This document shows, piece by piece, positions 43,999 through 53,900 of a stretch of DNA of 64,000 nt. The notes beneath the pieces were generated by a model, which was not told where the DNA came from, searched no databases, and was given only the letters and a program-made list of their open reading frames with translations. The stretch lies in the NCBI GenBank assembly GCA_905221605.1, contig CAJNDS010002758.1:92115-156114 (forward strand), in the 5' to 3' direction. Origin of the DNA: Symbiodinium natans (Eukaryota > Sar > Dinophyceae > Suessiales > Symbiodiniaceae). Positions within the stretch are counted from its first letter, which is position 1; each line of letters starts with the position of its first letter. The translations under genes were made by a program, and so were the position numbers.

Positions 43999-44361
43999 AG
44001 ACCCCCCCCCAAAAAAATTGCCCCCCCCCCCCCCCCCCACACTAACGAGCGGGATTCTTTCGTTGAGGGGGAGGGGGGGGAGGGGGGGGGGGGTCACACT
44101 AATCAGCAGACAACATTAAGGGTTTCGAAGGGGATCGAAGGGGGGGGTGGAAAGGGGGGAGGGACTTGCAGGACACCTTGCCCCATTAATCTATGGAACC
44201 ATTCCGCAACCCGGCGCCCAAATATCAAGCCAAAAATTCCCGACGCCAAATATCAAGTCCAAAATTCCCGAAACCACATTCCCAAATCTCCGTTATACCC
44301 ATATAATATGCCAAATATCAAGCCCGATAATCCTGAAACCATATTCCCAAATCCCCGTAAT

Positions 44362-44444
44362 TGACTGAAAACTATGCTGGACACATTTTACTTGAACCAA
44401 ATCGTCAGGTCGGTAAGCACTATGTGGAGGCGATAATTTCATCA
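44362..44444 (-). mobile_element. 83-bp LTR (minus orientation), element A 3' end
   Basis: TG...CA bounded: TGACTGAAAACTATGC to AATTTCATCA. It is the reverse complement of 46993-47075 with a single mismatch. Immediately inside (to the right) the minus strand carries AGAAGGAGGGG, a polypurine tract, so this is the 3' LTR of a minus-strand element. Confidence 0.85.
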
Positions 44445-44490
44445 CCCCTCCTTCTGTACATGGCCAGCATTTGCTGGTTAGGTACAGATC

Positions 44491-45840
44491 CTACTCTACT
44501 AAGTGCTTAGCTCCTAACGCTCTGCCTTCAACGAACCTTTGGTTCATGAACGACATTAATTTCTCACAGCTTTCCCTGGTCATTGGCTTGGTCATCAAGT
44601 CGGCAATGTTGCTTTGAGTATGCACTTTATTCAGTAATACTCTTTTGTCAGCAACCTTCTCTTGCAACCAAAGGAATCTGGTTTGCACATGTCGCTGCTT
44701 GCCGAGTCCCCTCCGGCTTGCAGTACCAATCGCTGCCGTGGAGTCTGTTCGGACTTCCAGTCGTACTGGATATCCCCAGTCTTCCAGCAACGCTTGAAAC
44801 ATTCCCAACGCATGCCTTCGTGGCTGCGTAGTACTCCGATTCCCCGCTGCTAAGAGCAACGGTAGATTGCATGTTGCTGCTGTGCTTAACACAGTGTCTT
44901 CCGAACATTACAGCTAACCCTGTCGTAGACCGTCGGGTCAGTAGACAGCCAGCATGATCTGAATCGCAGAAAACAGTAAGCTTCTCAGGCATCTTCTGCG
45001 CTTCGAATCTGGTCTGGACTCTTGGTCTGCCCTTTAGGTAGCGTCCCAAACGCTTCAGATCTGAAAGATCTTGGTCCGTAGGGTTCTACATCTTTCGTGT
45101 AAGACACTTAACTGTCTCGTTCAAGTCAGCTCGGTCTTGCGCAAGGAACTGTGCCCTCATCACCAAGCTTCGGTAGAACGTCGCACGTTCCCGATTGACT
45201 GGTGGCAGGCCATTTGCTGCCAACACGTCTGTTAGTTTCTTTTTTCTCGTTGGGAGTAGCAACAGCCTTGGCCGAATCCAGCCCAAGCTGTGGAACAATC
45301 ATCTCTGCACGCCGTGGGTCGGCTTCAAAGGTGATCGTTCCACTCTTCTTGTCCAACGTGATCAACCGATTCAACACGGTAACATGAGAGTCGTCAGACT
45401 CATCCATTCCCATGTATCCATCGGTACGAAACTCGTAACGTTTCTTGAGCACTTCCTTCATGAAGCTTTGGCCTTCATCATCCCCTAAAACGAAGAAGTC
45501 ATCTCCATGTACAAGCAGGGTCAGGTCTTCCCCGCTGTGTCTGAAGACTGACGGCCATGCCTTTCCGGTGGTGAACGAATGTAAGCTTAGGAGCTCACTG
45601 TACTCGCTCTGCCACACATGGCTGGCATCCATTGTGCCGTACATGCTCTTGAGCAATAACGCACACATTCCTGGTTCTTCGTCTCCAGGTGGTAGTGTAA
45701 CGAAGATCTTTCGCTTTGCGACTCCGTAGAAGTGTGCTCGGCTTATGTCGTACAAGGCTAGCTTGAGCTCTGGCGGTCACTTGTTGAAACGACGCCACTC
45801 TATCGAGACGGAATGGGTGCCTGCTTTCAAATGGCAGCTT
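44491..45840 (-). pseudogene. Ty1/copia pol remnant (reverse transcriptase and RNase H)
   Basis: Three overlapping minus-strand frames together cover copia RT and RNase H. The first (about 45755 down to 45126) starts at DISRAHFYG, contains SMYGTMDASHVWQ and the active-site region LLVHGDDFFVLGDD, and runs to the connection region. The second (to 44648) carries the RNase H start FCDSDHAGCLLTRRSTTG and ALSSGESEYYAATK. The third (44892-44491) carries the tail HVQTRFLWLQEKV and NIADLMTKPM. At least two frameshifts separate them, and the integrase and gag expected upstream are missing beyond about 45840. The frame ends about 45 bp before a polypurine tract and the 44362-44444 LTR, the normal order for a copia 3' end. 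Non-functional as it stands. Confidence 0.9.
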
Positions 45841-46185
45841 GTGCAGAGGGATGATTGACAGTCAAGAATACCTGCGTTCCCAAGCAAGCTTGTGGAGCAT
45901 TGCCAACCTAGGCGTGGCAGGCTCGCAAAAAGCAGGCCTTTCGTGAACAAAAAGTGGCTAGCATTTGCTCTTCTCCACTGAACGAAAGTAGGGTCCTCTC
46001 TTTTTCCACTCCGTCTTTAGCCAGCCTGGGTGCTGAGGCCCCTTGGCAGAAGGAATGCACCATCTTATTCCGCGATTATTTAGCATCCGAGTGCAGCGGG
46101 TGCGGCCTCTGCTTCTGCTCCCTAACTTATTGGGGCACTGTGTCAGAACTGGCTCAGGGACTCACCCTGGAGCCTGCCCAATGCA

Positions 46186-46473
46186 GTGTGCTGTGTCTTG
46201 CCAAGCAGCGCTGGAACACGACAAATGCACAGCATTCTCCAGATCAGTGCCATCGTGGGAGGCCTCAAGGCCCAGATGGAATCTGATGGAGAAATCGATG
46301 AACATGTCAGTGCCGTCGGCGCAGGGCCGACGCCGCACGAAAAGGAAGACCACAAGGAAGAATACTACGAGGGATGGTTTCCTGAAACGGAAGACCAAGA
46401 GGTGGTCTACGACTCTGTAACAGGAGTCCTGCCCAAACCCTGCACTGAGAAACCCGCGAAAGGGGAAACATAA
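46186..46473 (+). pseudogene. Possible copia pol linker fragment
   Basis: The plus frame contains EDQEVVYDSVTGVLP, which resembles the short conserved segment upstream of RT in dinoflagellate copia polyproteins. It is on the opposite strand from the RT remnant. Tentative. Confidence 0.25.
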
Positions 46474-46759
46474 AAATGTTGTTTCCAAGTTCCTCCTTTT
46501 TCTTCGAATCTCGCCACGCTGATGGCAGGTTTTGAAACCCAGTACATTTTGGCGGTTCTCGGGTTGGGAGGGTTTTTTGGGCATTCTAGCAGCTGCCAAG
46601 ACTGAGGATACTGGAGGTAGCTGCGGCTGCTTGCGTCAACCTTTTGCGGCTTGCAGCTTGAAGGATTCAACGTAAGGGTCTCCTTGGGCTAGGTGGGGTT
46701 CACTAAGTTTTCATCAGAGACCTCGTGCCAGGAAGGCTTATTGTTTTCTTCATGGGTTT

Positions 46760-46992
46760 AGGCTCTGGGAAATCGTACTAAGGATTTGGATATTGTGTTT
46801 TTCGGGTTTGGGTTGGGTTGAGGTTCGCAGGGATTTGGGAATGATGTTTTTCGGGATGTTGGACTGAGGAAATCGGAATAGGATTTTGGGAATTGGATTT
46901 CGGGAATAACATTTTGCGGAATTTTGAGCCAAGATGTTGGGAATAGGATTTTGAAAATTGGATTTTCGGGATTTTAGACTGAACGGTATTAC
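46760..46992. repeat. Degenerate GGGATTTTGGGAATTGGAT repeat, outside an LTR
   Basis: AT/G-rich imperfect tandem units. A related tract in reverse complement (AAATTCCCGAAACC units) lies at 44215-44360, outside the other 83-bp LTR. Confidence 0.7.
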
Positions 46993-47075
46993 TGATGAAA
47001 TTATCGCCTCCACATAGTGCTTACCGACCTGACGATTTGGGTCAAGTAAAATGTGTCCAGCATAGTTTTCAGTCA
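46993..47075 (+). mobile_element. 83-bp LTR (plus orientation), element A 5' end
   Basis: TGATGAAATTATCGCC to AGTTTTCAGTCA. It is followed at once by a primer-binding site, so it is a 5' LTR of a plus-strand element. Confidence 0.85.
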
Positions 47076-47087
47076 TGGTAGCGGAGC
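47076..47087 (+). promoter_or_regulatory. Retrotransposon primer-binding site
   Basis: TGGTAGCGGAGC directly after the LTR. This is the initiator-Met-tRNA-type PBS common in copia elements. The same 12-mer is the PBS of element C. Confidence 0.8.
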
Positions 47088-47158
47088 TTTAGGCTCCATC
47101 CAGGGGAACCTCGAGCCCAGTTCCCTGGACTGTAGAAGGTGTTTTCCTTGCAGTCACG

Positions 47159-47736
47159 ATGGCCACCCCTACCGCCGAAGAGTTTCAACAAGTGACGACT
47201 CAGCTACAAGGATTGATGCAAAGAGTGACTGAGCTTACACAAGAACTGACCATCAGCCGACAGCGAGAATCCGTCTTGGAGAGCAGACAGAATAAACAAA
47301 AGCTCCAACTTGACAGCCTTGGTGGAAACGATTGCTACAGGTCAGGCAAAGATAAAGATGACCGAGGAACTTGTGAGGAGCAGAGGTAAAGAGATGACCA
47401 TCATTGACAATGGAGGCGTAGCAAAGCACGAGAAGTTCAAAGGTGACGAGGGCAATTACCTCCACTGGAAGATGAAAACTGAAAGCTTCATCCTCTCGGT
47501 GTTTCCAGAGCTAGAGAAGCCCCTTGCTTGCGCTGAAGAACAAGAAGCCACCGTTAGCATGGCACAGATCTGGATTGAATTCGGTTCCGGAGGTGCCCAA
47601 GGAGAGGTTGAAGAATTGGAACACAAGGTTGCACAAGTGTACGCGGTGCTACAGAACTTGCTGGAAGGTGAACCCTTCTCTATTCTTCGGAACATCTTGA
47701 AGGGTGACGGTCTTGAAGGTTGGAGAAAGCTGGCCC
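47159..47736 (+). pseudogene. Copia gag, 5' half (frameshifted)
   Basis: ATG at 47159 begins MATPTAEEFQQVTTQLQGLM, a coiled-coil-like N-terminus (QLQGLMQRVTELTQELTISR). The frame breaks near 47315 and gag continues in another frame with KFKGDEGNYLHWKMKTESFI (nucleocapsid precursor core), YAVLQNLLEGEPF and GDGLEGWRKLAR. Homology stops at 47736, exactly where an inverted segment begins. The start lies about 70 bp after the PBS, as expected. Confidence 0.8.
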
Positions 47737-48153
47737 GTCCTTCTTTTCCTTGGACTTCTCTTGCTTCTCTTGCTTGTCCTTTGCCTGCATTGCCTTTCTT
47801 GCCACCTTTCCTGCCTTTCTTTCCACCCTTTCCACCTTTGTGAAAAGCACTAACGTCCATAAGATCACCGCATGAAGGGCCGGCAAAGCGATCTTGAGCT
47901 TGATTCCCTCTTGTTTCCAAGTACGATGCAATCTCTTTGTAAACATCCTTGAAGCAAGATCTTGACGTTTGTTAGGAAGCTCAGATTTTCCACCGGCTTC
48001 TCTCCTATCCTCGTATCTCCGAACAAGTTCCATCCACTGTTCGAGGTCGGCCAAAAGCTCTGACAGCTTCTGCCCTTCTGGTGCAAGGATGTACCTTAAC
48101 AGTCTTTCTGCCACCAGTAGCTGGGTTGTAGAGCCGGAGAACCCCTCCACCAA
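47737..48153 (-). pseudogene. Copia gag, second half, inverted
   Basis: On the minus strand the frame from about 48140 contains LLVAERLLRYILAPEGQKLS and ELLADLEQWMELVRRYEDRR, the piece that normally follows the GWRKLAR motif of gag, and then turns Lys/Gly-rich (in a shifted frame GGKGGKKGRKGGKKG). The junction with the plus-strand first half is at about 47736. A local inversion of about 400 bp inside gag explains both halves. Confidence 0.75.
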
Positions 48154-48208
48154 AGAACCGTAAAGTCTGTCACGTTACAGGCCACATTTACGTAAGAACA
48201 CCTATTAT

Positions 48209-48428
48209 TGTTCAAAACCGTGCTTGTCTTGAAATGTCATGTCGTGTTCGAACACATCAAGCATGACACTCTCTCCACCAAGCAACATGCATTCTGCTCA
48301 CATCACTCGCTCACGTTCGAATCTTTTCACGTGGTGGGGAAACAGTACCGAGCACGGCTGGTTGGATCTCGATCCCTCCTGTAAGACCCAAGACTGTTGT
48401 TGAGTCTCGAAATGTCCTGTGAGACACA
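48209..48428 (-). mobile_element. 220-bp LTR-like repeat, copy 1
   Basis: TG...CA bounded and identical to 49295-49514; the identical block is 238 bp (48205-48442) when flanking bases are counted. On the minus strand it is preceded by GGGGAAAGGAG (48431-48442), a polypurine tract, so it is probably a 3' LTR. Confidence 0.75.
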
Positions 48429-48538
48429 GGGCTCCTTTCCCCTTCGAGAGGAAAATGTTAGCTAACTCACTACCTCTCACAGGTTCGACCTAAGTGTGAC
48501 GGCCTGAACAGAATACTCATCAGGTTCAGAACGACAGG

Positions 48539-48964
48539 TCAAGAAGTTTCTGGCTGTCGCTGAGAGCTTGACGAGGCAGCTTCACGCGGTTGCTCCAAGT
48601 CAGGTTCAGGGTTCACAAACTGCCACTGAGACTGAAGAGCTGCAGCAGCCTCTCGTTGCTGCATCTCACGGTCTGCCATGAGATCGTCCAATACCTCAGC
48701 CACCTTCACGAGGGAATCCATATTCAAAGAGTGAAGCCACACTCGAAAATCATTTAGCTGATCTCGTGTCAACGACCGCGCCATGAAGAGTGCTGAGAAA
48801 GGTAAAGTGGTGAGAAGAGCAATACTCGAGCCTGTATGCATCAAGCAGACAAGCAAAACTGTCATCACACAAAGTAAGGCCCGCGCTAACAAGGGTCCCT
48901 GATTGCAACACGCTCGCTGAGCTGCCTGGTCCCTTCCCGGATACTGCCACAACCTCTTGTGCAC
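48539..48964 (-). CDS. Short ORF of unknown function between LTR-like repeats
   Basis: The minus frame of about 141 codons opens on GTG, so the true start may be an internal ATG. It contains a hydrophobic stretch (LLCVMTVLLVCLMHTGSSIA) followed by LTRDQLNDFRVWLHSLNMDS and a Gln/Glu-rich tail with AADREMQQREA-like composition. It ends about 95 bp before a polypurine tract and LTR, so it may be the only ORF of a small non-autonomous element. No family recognised. Confidence 0.4.
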   Translation of the reverse strand: MHKRLWQYPGRDQAAQRACCNQGPLLARALLCVMTVLLVCLMHTGSSIALLTTLPFSALFMARSLTRDQLNDFRVWLHSLNMDSLVKVAEVLDDLMADREMQQREAAAALQSQWQFVNPEPDLEQPREAASSSSQRQPETS

Positions 48965-49294
48965 ACGGAGTCATCTCCTGACATAGTTGCGAGAACTCTC
49001 ACATTAGTATACAAGGGTGGCGAGGGTGGGTTTTTCAAAAATGATCTATCAGCCTCTAAGAGCACTTTCCGGGCATCCTGCCCCTCGAGAGGTCCCGCTG
49101 CGACGGGTGTATACAGTAAGTACAAACCATACACGAACAAGCATAAAACTGATCAAGCAGTGGAAATAAAGTTGTGCAAAAAGGCAAGCACTAAAACAAC
49201 AAGCAAATGTTTTGTTCACTGCAACATTTCGAATGTTGTTTCCTTTGAACAATAAAGCTCTATCTTCTCCAGGTATTCGAAGAACGATACTTAT

Positions 49295-49514
49295 TGTTCA
49301 AAACCGTGCTTGTCTTGAAATGTCATGTCGTGTTCGAACACATCAAGCATGACACTCTCTCCACCAAGCAACATGCATTCTGCTCACATCACTCGCTCAC
49401 GTTCGAATCTTTTCACGTGGTGGGGAAACAGTACCGAGCACGGCTGGTTGGATCTCGATCCCTCCTGTAAGACCCAAGACTGTTGTTGAGTCTCGAAATG
49501 TCCTGTGAGACACA
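49295..49514 (-). mobile_element. 220-bp LTR-like repeat, copy 2 (3' LTR of element B)
   Basis: Identical to 48209-48428. The minus strand just upstream carries the same polypurine tract (49515-49528), and the element B polyprotein stops 19 bp before that. Confidence 0.8.
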
Positions 49515-49546
49515 GGGCTCCTTTCCCCATTCACCTGAGCCGTGTG

Positions 49547-51861
49547 TCAAACCTTCAGTTTCGAGGCTCTCTTCACAATCGCCGAAACGATCCTGCTCGC
49601 TTCTGGCGATTCGTCCTTGAATCCTAACTTCCTAACCAAATCAAGTTGGAACCTTGAAGGTTGATCTGCAAGATTCGCTGGAGAGGCAACCCTTGCATAC
49701 CACGGTAAAAATCGTGAACATATTCCAGGAAGTTTGCTTCATCCACCAACATTCCAGCGACTCCTTTCTTGGCAGATCCCGAGATGTAGGCGTGTCGGGC
49801 TGCATCGTTGTCGAGGTAGATGATTACCCCAGTTCCAGCAGTCGCTCCATGCTGGGAATACGATTCAGCAAAGGCTGCAGTCTTGCCTGTCAGCAACTTT
49901 AAACCAACCAAAACCCCAAGCATTTCCAGCTCATAGATAATGGTTTGCTCTTCCTCTGTGGATAGCACTTGAGTTTGGAGTTCTGAGATCGGCACACTGA
50001 AGAACGACAGGGCTGTCCCACTCCCTGTAAGGAGCACACCACCTAAGCCACCAGACCTTGTCTCGGTTTCGAAGGCTGCATCGGTAAGTATCATGAACGA
50101 TCTGCATGACACCTGTCCCACCAACCTGGGCTGAGCAGCGTCTAAGAACTTGCAAAAATCTTCCAAAAGGTCTTTGGTGTATCCCGGAATTTTCCGCCTC
50201 CCACCATAGGCATGTCTCGTGATCTCAACCAGACATCTCCTGCCCAACCTTCCGAAGAACTGAGCTTGTGCAAACTGTAATCGGCCCCTCAATTGCAAGG
50301 CCTCCTTCTGGCCCATCAAACCATTCTCCAGGAAACCTCTGATGGCTGTGACCAACTCCCGACGCCTTCGTTCGGTGTTCTTGACTTTTAGGACCCCTGT
50401 CCCTGTTTGGTCCAGCTCAAACAAAACGCCCAAAGCTTCGAAACTTGTGCTCCACTCCGTAGTCTTGTCTGATGACAGCTTCCAACCTAACAGTTTCATG
50501 ACCTCATCGAAAGTATACCCACATGAACTCCTGTCACCACTCAACGCGAGGAGAACAAAGTCGTCAAAGTAATTCGTCGTAGGGATTCTGGCTCCTTTCA
50601 CCAGGATCGTCCAAAGCGCCCTCGCAACCCTCAAGAAGAAGTATACTGCTTTCGTGGAACCAAAAGGCACTGCCAGTTGCTGGAACAGTTTGGGCTTCCC
50701 CTCGACCGGGTCGTACACTGCTAAGTATGAAAATCTCAAACTTTCATCCGAAATGGCCAACTGTCGATAGGCGCTTTTAAGGTCAGCCGTCTTCCCGAAG
50801 AGCTCCAACAGTCCTTTTTTCCTAGCTGCCTTCGACAGCTTGGTGATTAGGAGTGCGATCTCATCAATTGAATGTGTAACAGGTTTCTCGGAGACGGTGA
50901 CCGTGTCATTAATGAGACTGGAAGAATAGTTGTCGATAGGTCGGAGTTTGCCTCCCTGCAACAGAGGGAATCGGGAACTCACCAAACAACCTTTGGGGAG
51001 ATGGCAAACGTCGAAAGGTCCTGCGAGATGACCCTTCTCAACCTCCTCTAACGTTTTCTCCCACAACAGCGTGTCCATGTTTCTATCACCACTGGATATT
51101 GTCCTGGCGAAAATCTGTTCACACACCTGTTCAGACATGTCCACGAGTTGTTCAATGTCCATCCTGGCTGGCTTCAACTTCGCATCCAAAACTCCCGTCA
51201 CTGGGATAGGGCCTGCGAGCGTGGCTCCCTGAATGAGCTCCTGCACCACGCCCATATCATCATATTGAATGTCTTGAAGCATTTCTTGGAAGAGGAGGAT
51301 ACGTTTCGGTCCGAGGATCGCTCCTCGATGGGTGGACATGCCAGCCTTCAGCTGTGCTTCCTCTGGTTCCAGTTCTTTGGCTCTTCTAGCCCATTTCTCG
51401 AGGTAAAACTTTCTCTGGGATCTCACCGAACCTGGACGATGTACAAGTTGCTCGATCAACTTCTCTAATGGTTTGTTGCACTTAGATAGCTGATGATAAG
51501 GGTGTCCTAGCTTTGCTGCCTTTCCAATAAATTCAATCGGATCCCAAGGAATCCCCACTCTCAGCACTGAGGCACCATCCAGTTGCTGCATTTCCTGCTG
51601 AAGTTGCGGGCTCAAGTTCCCCCCTGTCTGAGTCCGCGACAGAAGCTGGGAATCCACCGGCAGGGCGGCCATCCCCGGCAACACTCGGACGCCATCCGGA
51701 ATCTGCCACTCCTGCTTGAGACGCTTGCGTCCTGAGAAAGGGTCCTCAGTCACTGATCTAGGCAGCAGCACATAGACGACCACCTTCCATTCCGGCATGA
51801 CCTCATTCAAATGCCCTCGAGGTTGGTGCATGGCCGACACTCGAATGGCTTTATTGGCCAA
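49547..51861 (-). pseudogene. Element B reverse transcriptase - RNase H polyprotein
   Basis: The minus frame of about 745 codons contains the RT fingers/palm PIDNYSSSLIND, KTADLKSAYRQLAI, VPFGSTKAVYFFLRVARALW and the catalytic TTNYFDDFVLLA, then RNase H with FMILTDAAFE, IYELEMLGVL and IYLDNDAARHA. This YFDDF type is abundant in dinoflagellate genomes and resembles DIRS-like RTs, but no tyrosine recombinase follows. The listed frame opens on TTG at 51861, inside the overlap with the preceding ORF, which fits entry by a -1 shift rather than initiation. A single-base frameshift near 49700-49720 throws the last RNase H motif out of frame: the correct tail (WYARVASPANLADQPSR, then to a TGA at 49547) is in another frame. 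The gene is therefore probably inactive. Confidence 0.85.
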
Positions 51862-52715
51862 AGGAGTTTTCTCGCTGTGACGCCAGCCGCGAAGACCTCA
51901 GCCAATGCAGTCGCAAAACCTCGGGGGTAGGCCCCCGAGGAGGTCTCCGGTGTTGTCGACTTCCCTGCCGGTTCTCGCCCTTCACGCCTAACCGTGGTGA
52001 TTTCAGGGAGGTTCGACATCACAAAACTCCGCTGCTGACTTGCAGGAATCCAGCATCCCCACTCCACTTCGATCCAATGGGGTGCCTGCTGAGCGTCTGG
52101 AAGTTGGTTCAAATTCTCCCAAAATGGGGACTTGCAAGAGCCTTCTACCACTAACGGCAAGTCTCTATCGAGGCATCCATTGATAACCGCGAAAACAAAT
52201 GCCGCAGAGATGGGGTCCAAGGTGAGCTTTGGTATGCAAATCAGCACCCCCGCAATCTTTCGTTTGTCCAACCAAGTAAGAACAGAATCACAAGCCGTCC
52301 GAGAGGACAGGTCCATTTGCAAAACAGGTGCCATAGCGGACTTGTGTTTAACACGATCCACTCCATAAGCAAAGTAACCCTGCGCGAGCAGAGCTGCAGC
52401 CACACGGGCCTGCCCCGCAAAACATTGAAGGATCGCACGGGTAGGTCCCCCGTGCCTTTCGTTCGAGAAAACTTGTTGCGGCTCTGTAGCCGGAGAATAC
52501 TGCTCGCTCCGAGAAGATGTCTCCTCGCCGGTCTGGAAAACTGGCAGTGTTGTGGTCGACGGCATCGGAGCCATCGAAAAAGAACATTCAACATCATACT
52601 CAAAACCTTCGGCAACCCCAACTGCAGATACGGGGTCCAATCCCGCACCTGAAGGTAAGGCCTCCTGGGCCGAAGCAGAGATGACGCCACTAACGGATTC
52701 ATCCTGAGGAACCAT
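51807..52715 (-). CDS. Element B methyltransferase-like domain
   Basis: About 302 codons from ATG 52715. It contains a Rossmann/SAM-binding style motif LQCFAGQARVAAALLAQGYF then AYGVD, a strand KIAGVLICIPKLTLDP, and LPLVVEGSCKSPFWEN, in the order seen in the C5-methyltransferase-like domains of dinoflagellate retroelements. The catalytic Pro-Cys of that fold is expected near LICIP but is absent (IPK), and the usual Glu-Asn-Pro is VEGSC, so catalysis is doubtful. It is in the same frame as the gag ORF upstream, separated only by TGA at 52764-52766 (CTG TGA CTA), and overlaps the RT frame by about 55 bases in -1 register. Confidence 0.7.
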   Translation of the reverse strand: MVPQDESVSGVISASAQEALPSGAGLDPVSAVGVAEGFEYDVECSFSMAPMPSTTTLPVFQTGEETSSRSEQYSPATEPQQVFSNERHGGPTRAILQCFAGQARVAAALLAQGYFAYGVDRVKHKSAMAPVLQMDLSSRTACDSVLTWLDKRKIAGVLICIPKLTLDPISAAFVFAVINGCLDRDLPLVVEGSCKSPFWENLNQLPDAQQAPHWIEVEWGCWIPASQQRSFVMSNLPEITTVRREGREPAGKSTTPETSSGAYPRGFATALAEVFAAGVTARKLLWPIKPFECRPCTNLEGI

Positions 52716-52763
52716 CTCAACATCCTGAGCCAGCGAAGTCTCATCAAGACCAGGATCACCTAG

Positions 52764-53891
52764 TCACAGCTTCTTAGGCTTCAACGGGCACTTGGTAACC
52801 GGGTGGTCACCGCCACACTTGTAGATGATGCACCCATGATCACCCCTCTGACAATTGGCGTCCGTGCACCCGCCGAGGTTGAAACCGTAGCAGACCTTGT
52901 TGCCCTTCTTGTTCCATGCGGACGCTCCCTGGTAACGCAGGCCCTCGGGTAGCCATTCCGATTTGCCAGCCCCGTAACCTTTCCCTATGCCAGCCTTCTC
53001 CTTGCCCTTGGGCGAGGGTTTGCCTTTCCCGGGCCATGACTCGAAGCCCCTAGGGCTCCAAAAGGACTTCCCCTTGCCCGGCTTGCCCTTGTTCGGAGCA
53101 TGCTCGTACGGATGACTACGGTTGCCTTTTCCCAATCGCAACTTTCCTCCACCTTCAAAATCCCCCAAAGGAAGGAGCGCAACGATCAAATCGTAATCCT
53201 GCAGCACCGAAGAAATCCTGGCATCCAAAGGCAAAGTCCCCGATGCGTCTGCACGAACCTCTGCTCCTGCCTCGGACATCTTTGCGAACGCCAACTTGTC
53301 AGCTCGCAGAATCTGCCTCAAGGAAACCTTACGATAACCTTGTTGAGCTGGTTTGGTGAGGTACTTGAAAAGCGAGGAGACGTAGGCCTCATGCTTGTCC
53401 CAACTAATCAACCTGGCGAATGCATATGCAACTCCTCGCCGTCTAAGGGCGTTTAAGACCTGGAGGGATCCCTCTATGTCACGATCTTCCATGCCAGAGG
53501 ACTCCGTAACTTTGAGTTTGCCCCCTTCGAGGGAGAGGCTGGTGGTCAACGGCTTCAAGTTCTGAACTTCCTCCTCGCGGCTGTGGCATTTTTCCGGGCC
53601 AATGTACTTAAGGCATCGGTTTTCCCACTGCTGAACGGTCATGTCCAACAAGGCATGACTAGGCTCTAACTGGCCAGTCAGGGAAATCCCCGAAAGCTGA
53701 GTGCGCAACTGGTCCATGCGTGCATTGCGCTCAGCGAGTCCCACCTTCTTAGGTGAAACACCTTCGGATGGTTCTGCCATGTCCTTGAGGGAGGCTACCA
53801 ACATCGTCTGGGCCTCAAGAATCAACCGTCTCAGTGATGCCTTCTCGCCCACCGTAAGGCCGTAAGGTCCGCCAATACTGACGTGCTCCAT
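52764..53891 (-). CDS. Element B gag-like protein with Cys/His fingers
   Basis: 375 codons from ATG 53891. The N-terminal half has GEKASLRRLILEAQTMLVAS, LEPSHALLDMTVQQWENRCL and KYIGPEKCHSREEEVQN, a pattern I recognise from gag-like proteins of dinoflagellate retroelements. A Gly/Lys-rich basic linker follows (GKPGKGKSFWSPRGF). It ends with CYGFNLGGCTDANCQRGDH and a CIIYKCGGDHPVTKC finger (C-x4-C-x3-H-x4-C), likely RNA-binding. It is in the same frame as the ORF before it and the ORF after it, interrupted by single TGA codons on each side. Confidence 0.75.
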   Translation of the reverse strand: MEHVSIGGPYGLTVGEKASLRRLILEAQTMLVASLKDMAEPSEGVSPKKVGLAERNARMDQLRTQLSGISLTGQLEPSHALLDMTVQQWENRCLKYIGPEKCHSREEEVQNLKPLTTSLSLEGGKLKVTESSGMEDRDIEGSLQVLNALRRRGVAYAFARLISWDKHEAYVSSLFKYLTKPAQQGYRKVSLRQILRADKLAFAKMSEAGAEVRADASGTLPLDARISSVLQDYDLIVALLPLGDFEGGGKLRLGKGNRSHPYEHAPNKGKPGKGKSFWSPRGFESWPGKGKPSPKGKEKAGIGKGYGAGKSEWLPEGLRYQGASAWNKKGNKVCYGFNLGGCTDANCQRGDHGCIIYKCGGDHPVTKCPLKPKKL

Positions 53892-53900
53892 GTGTCGAAG

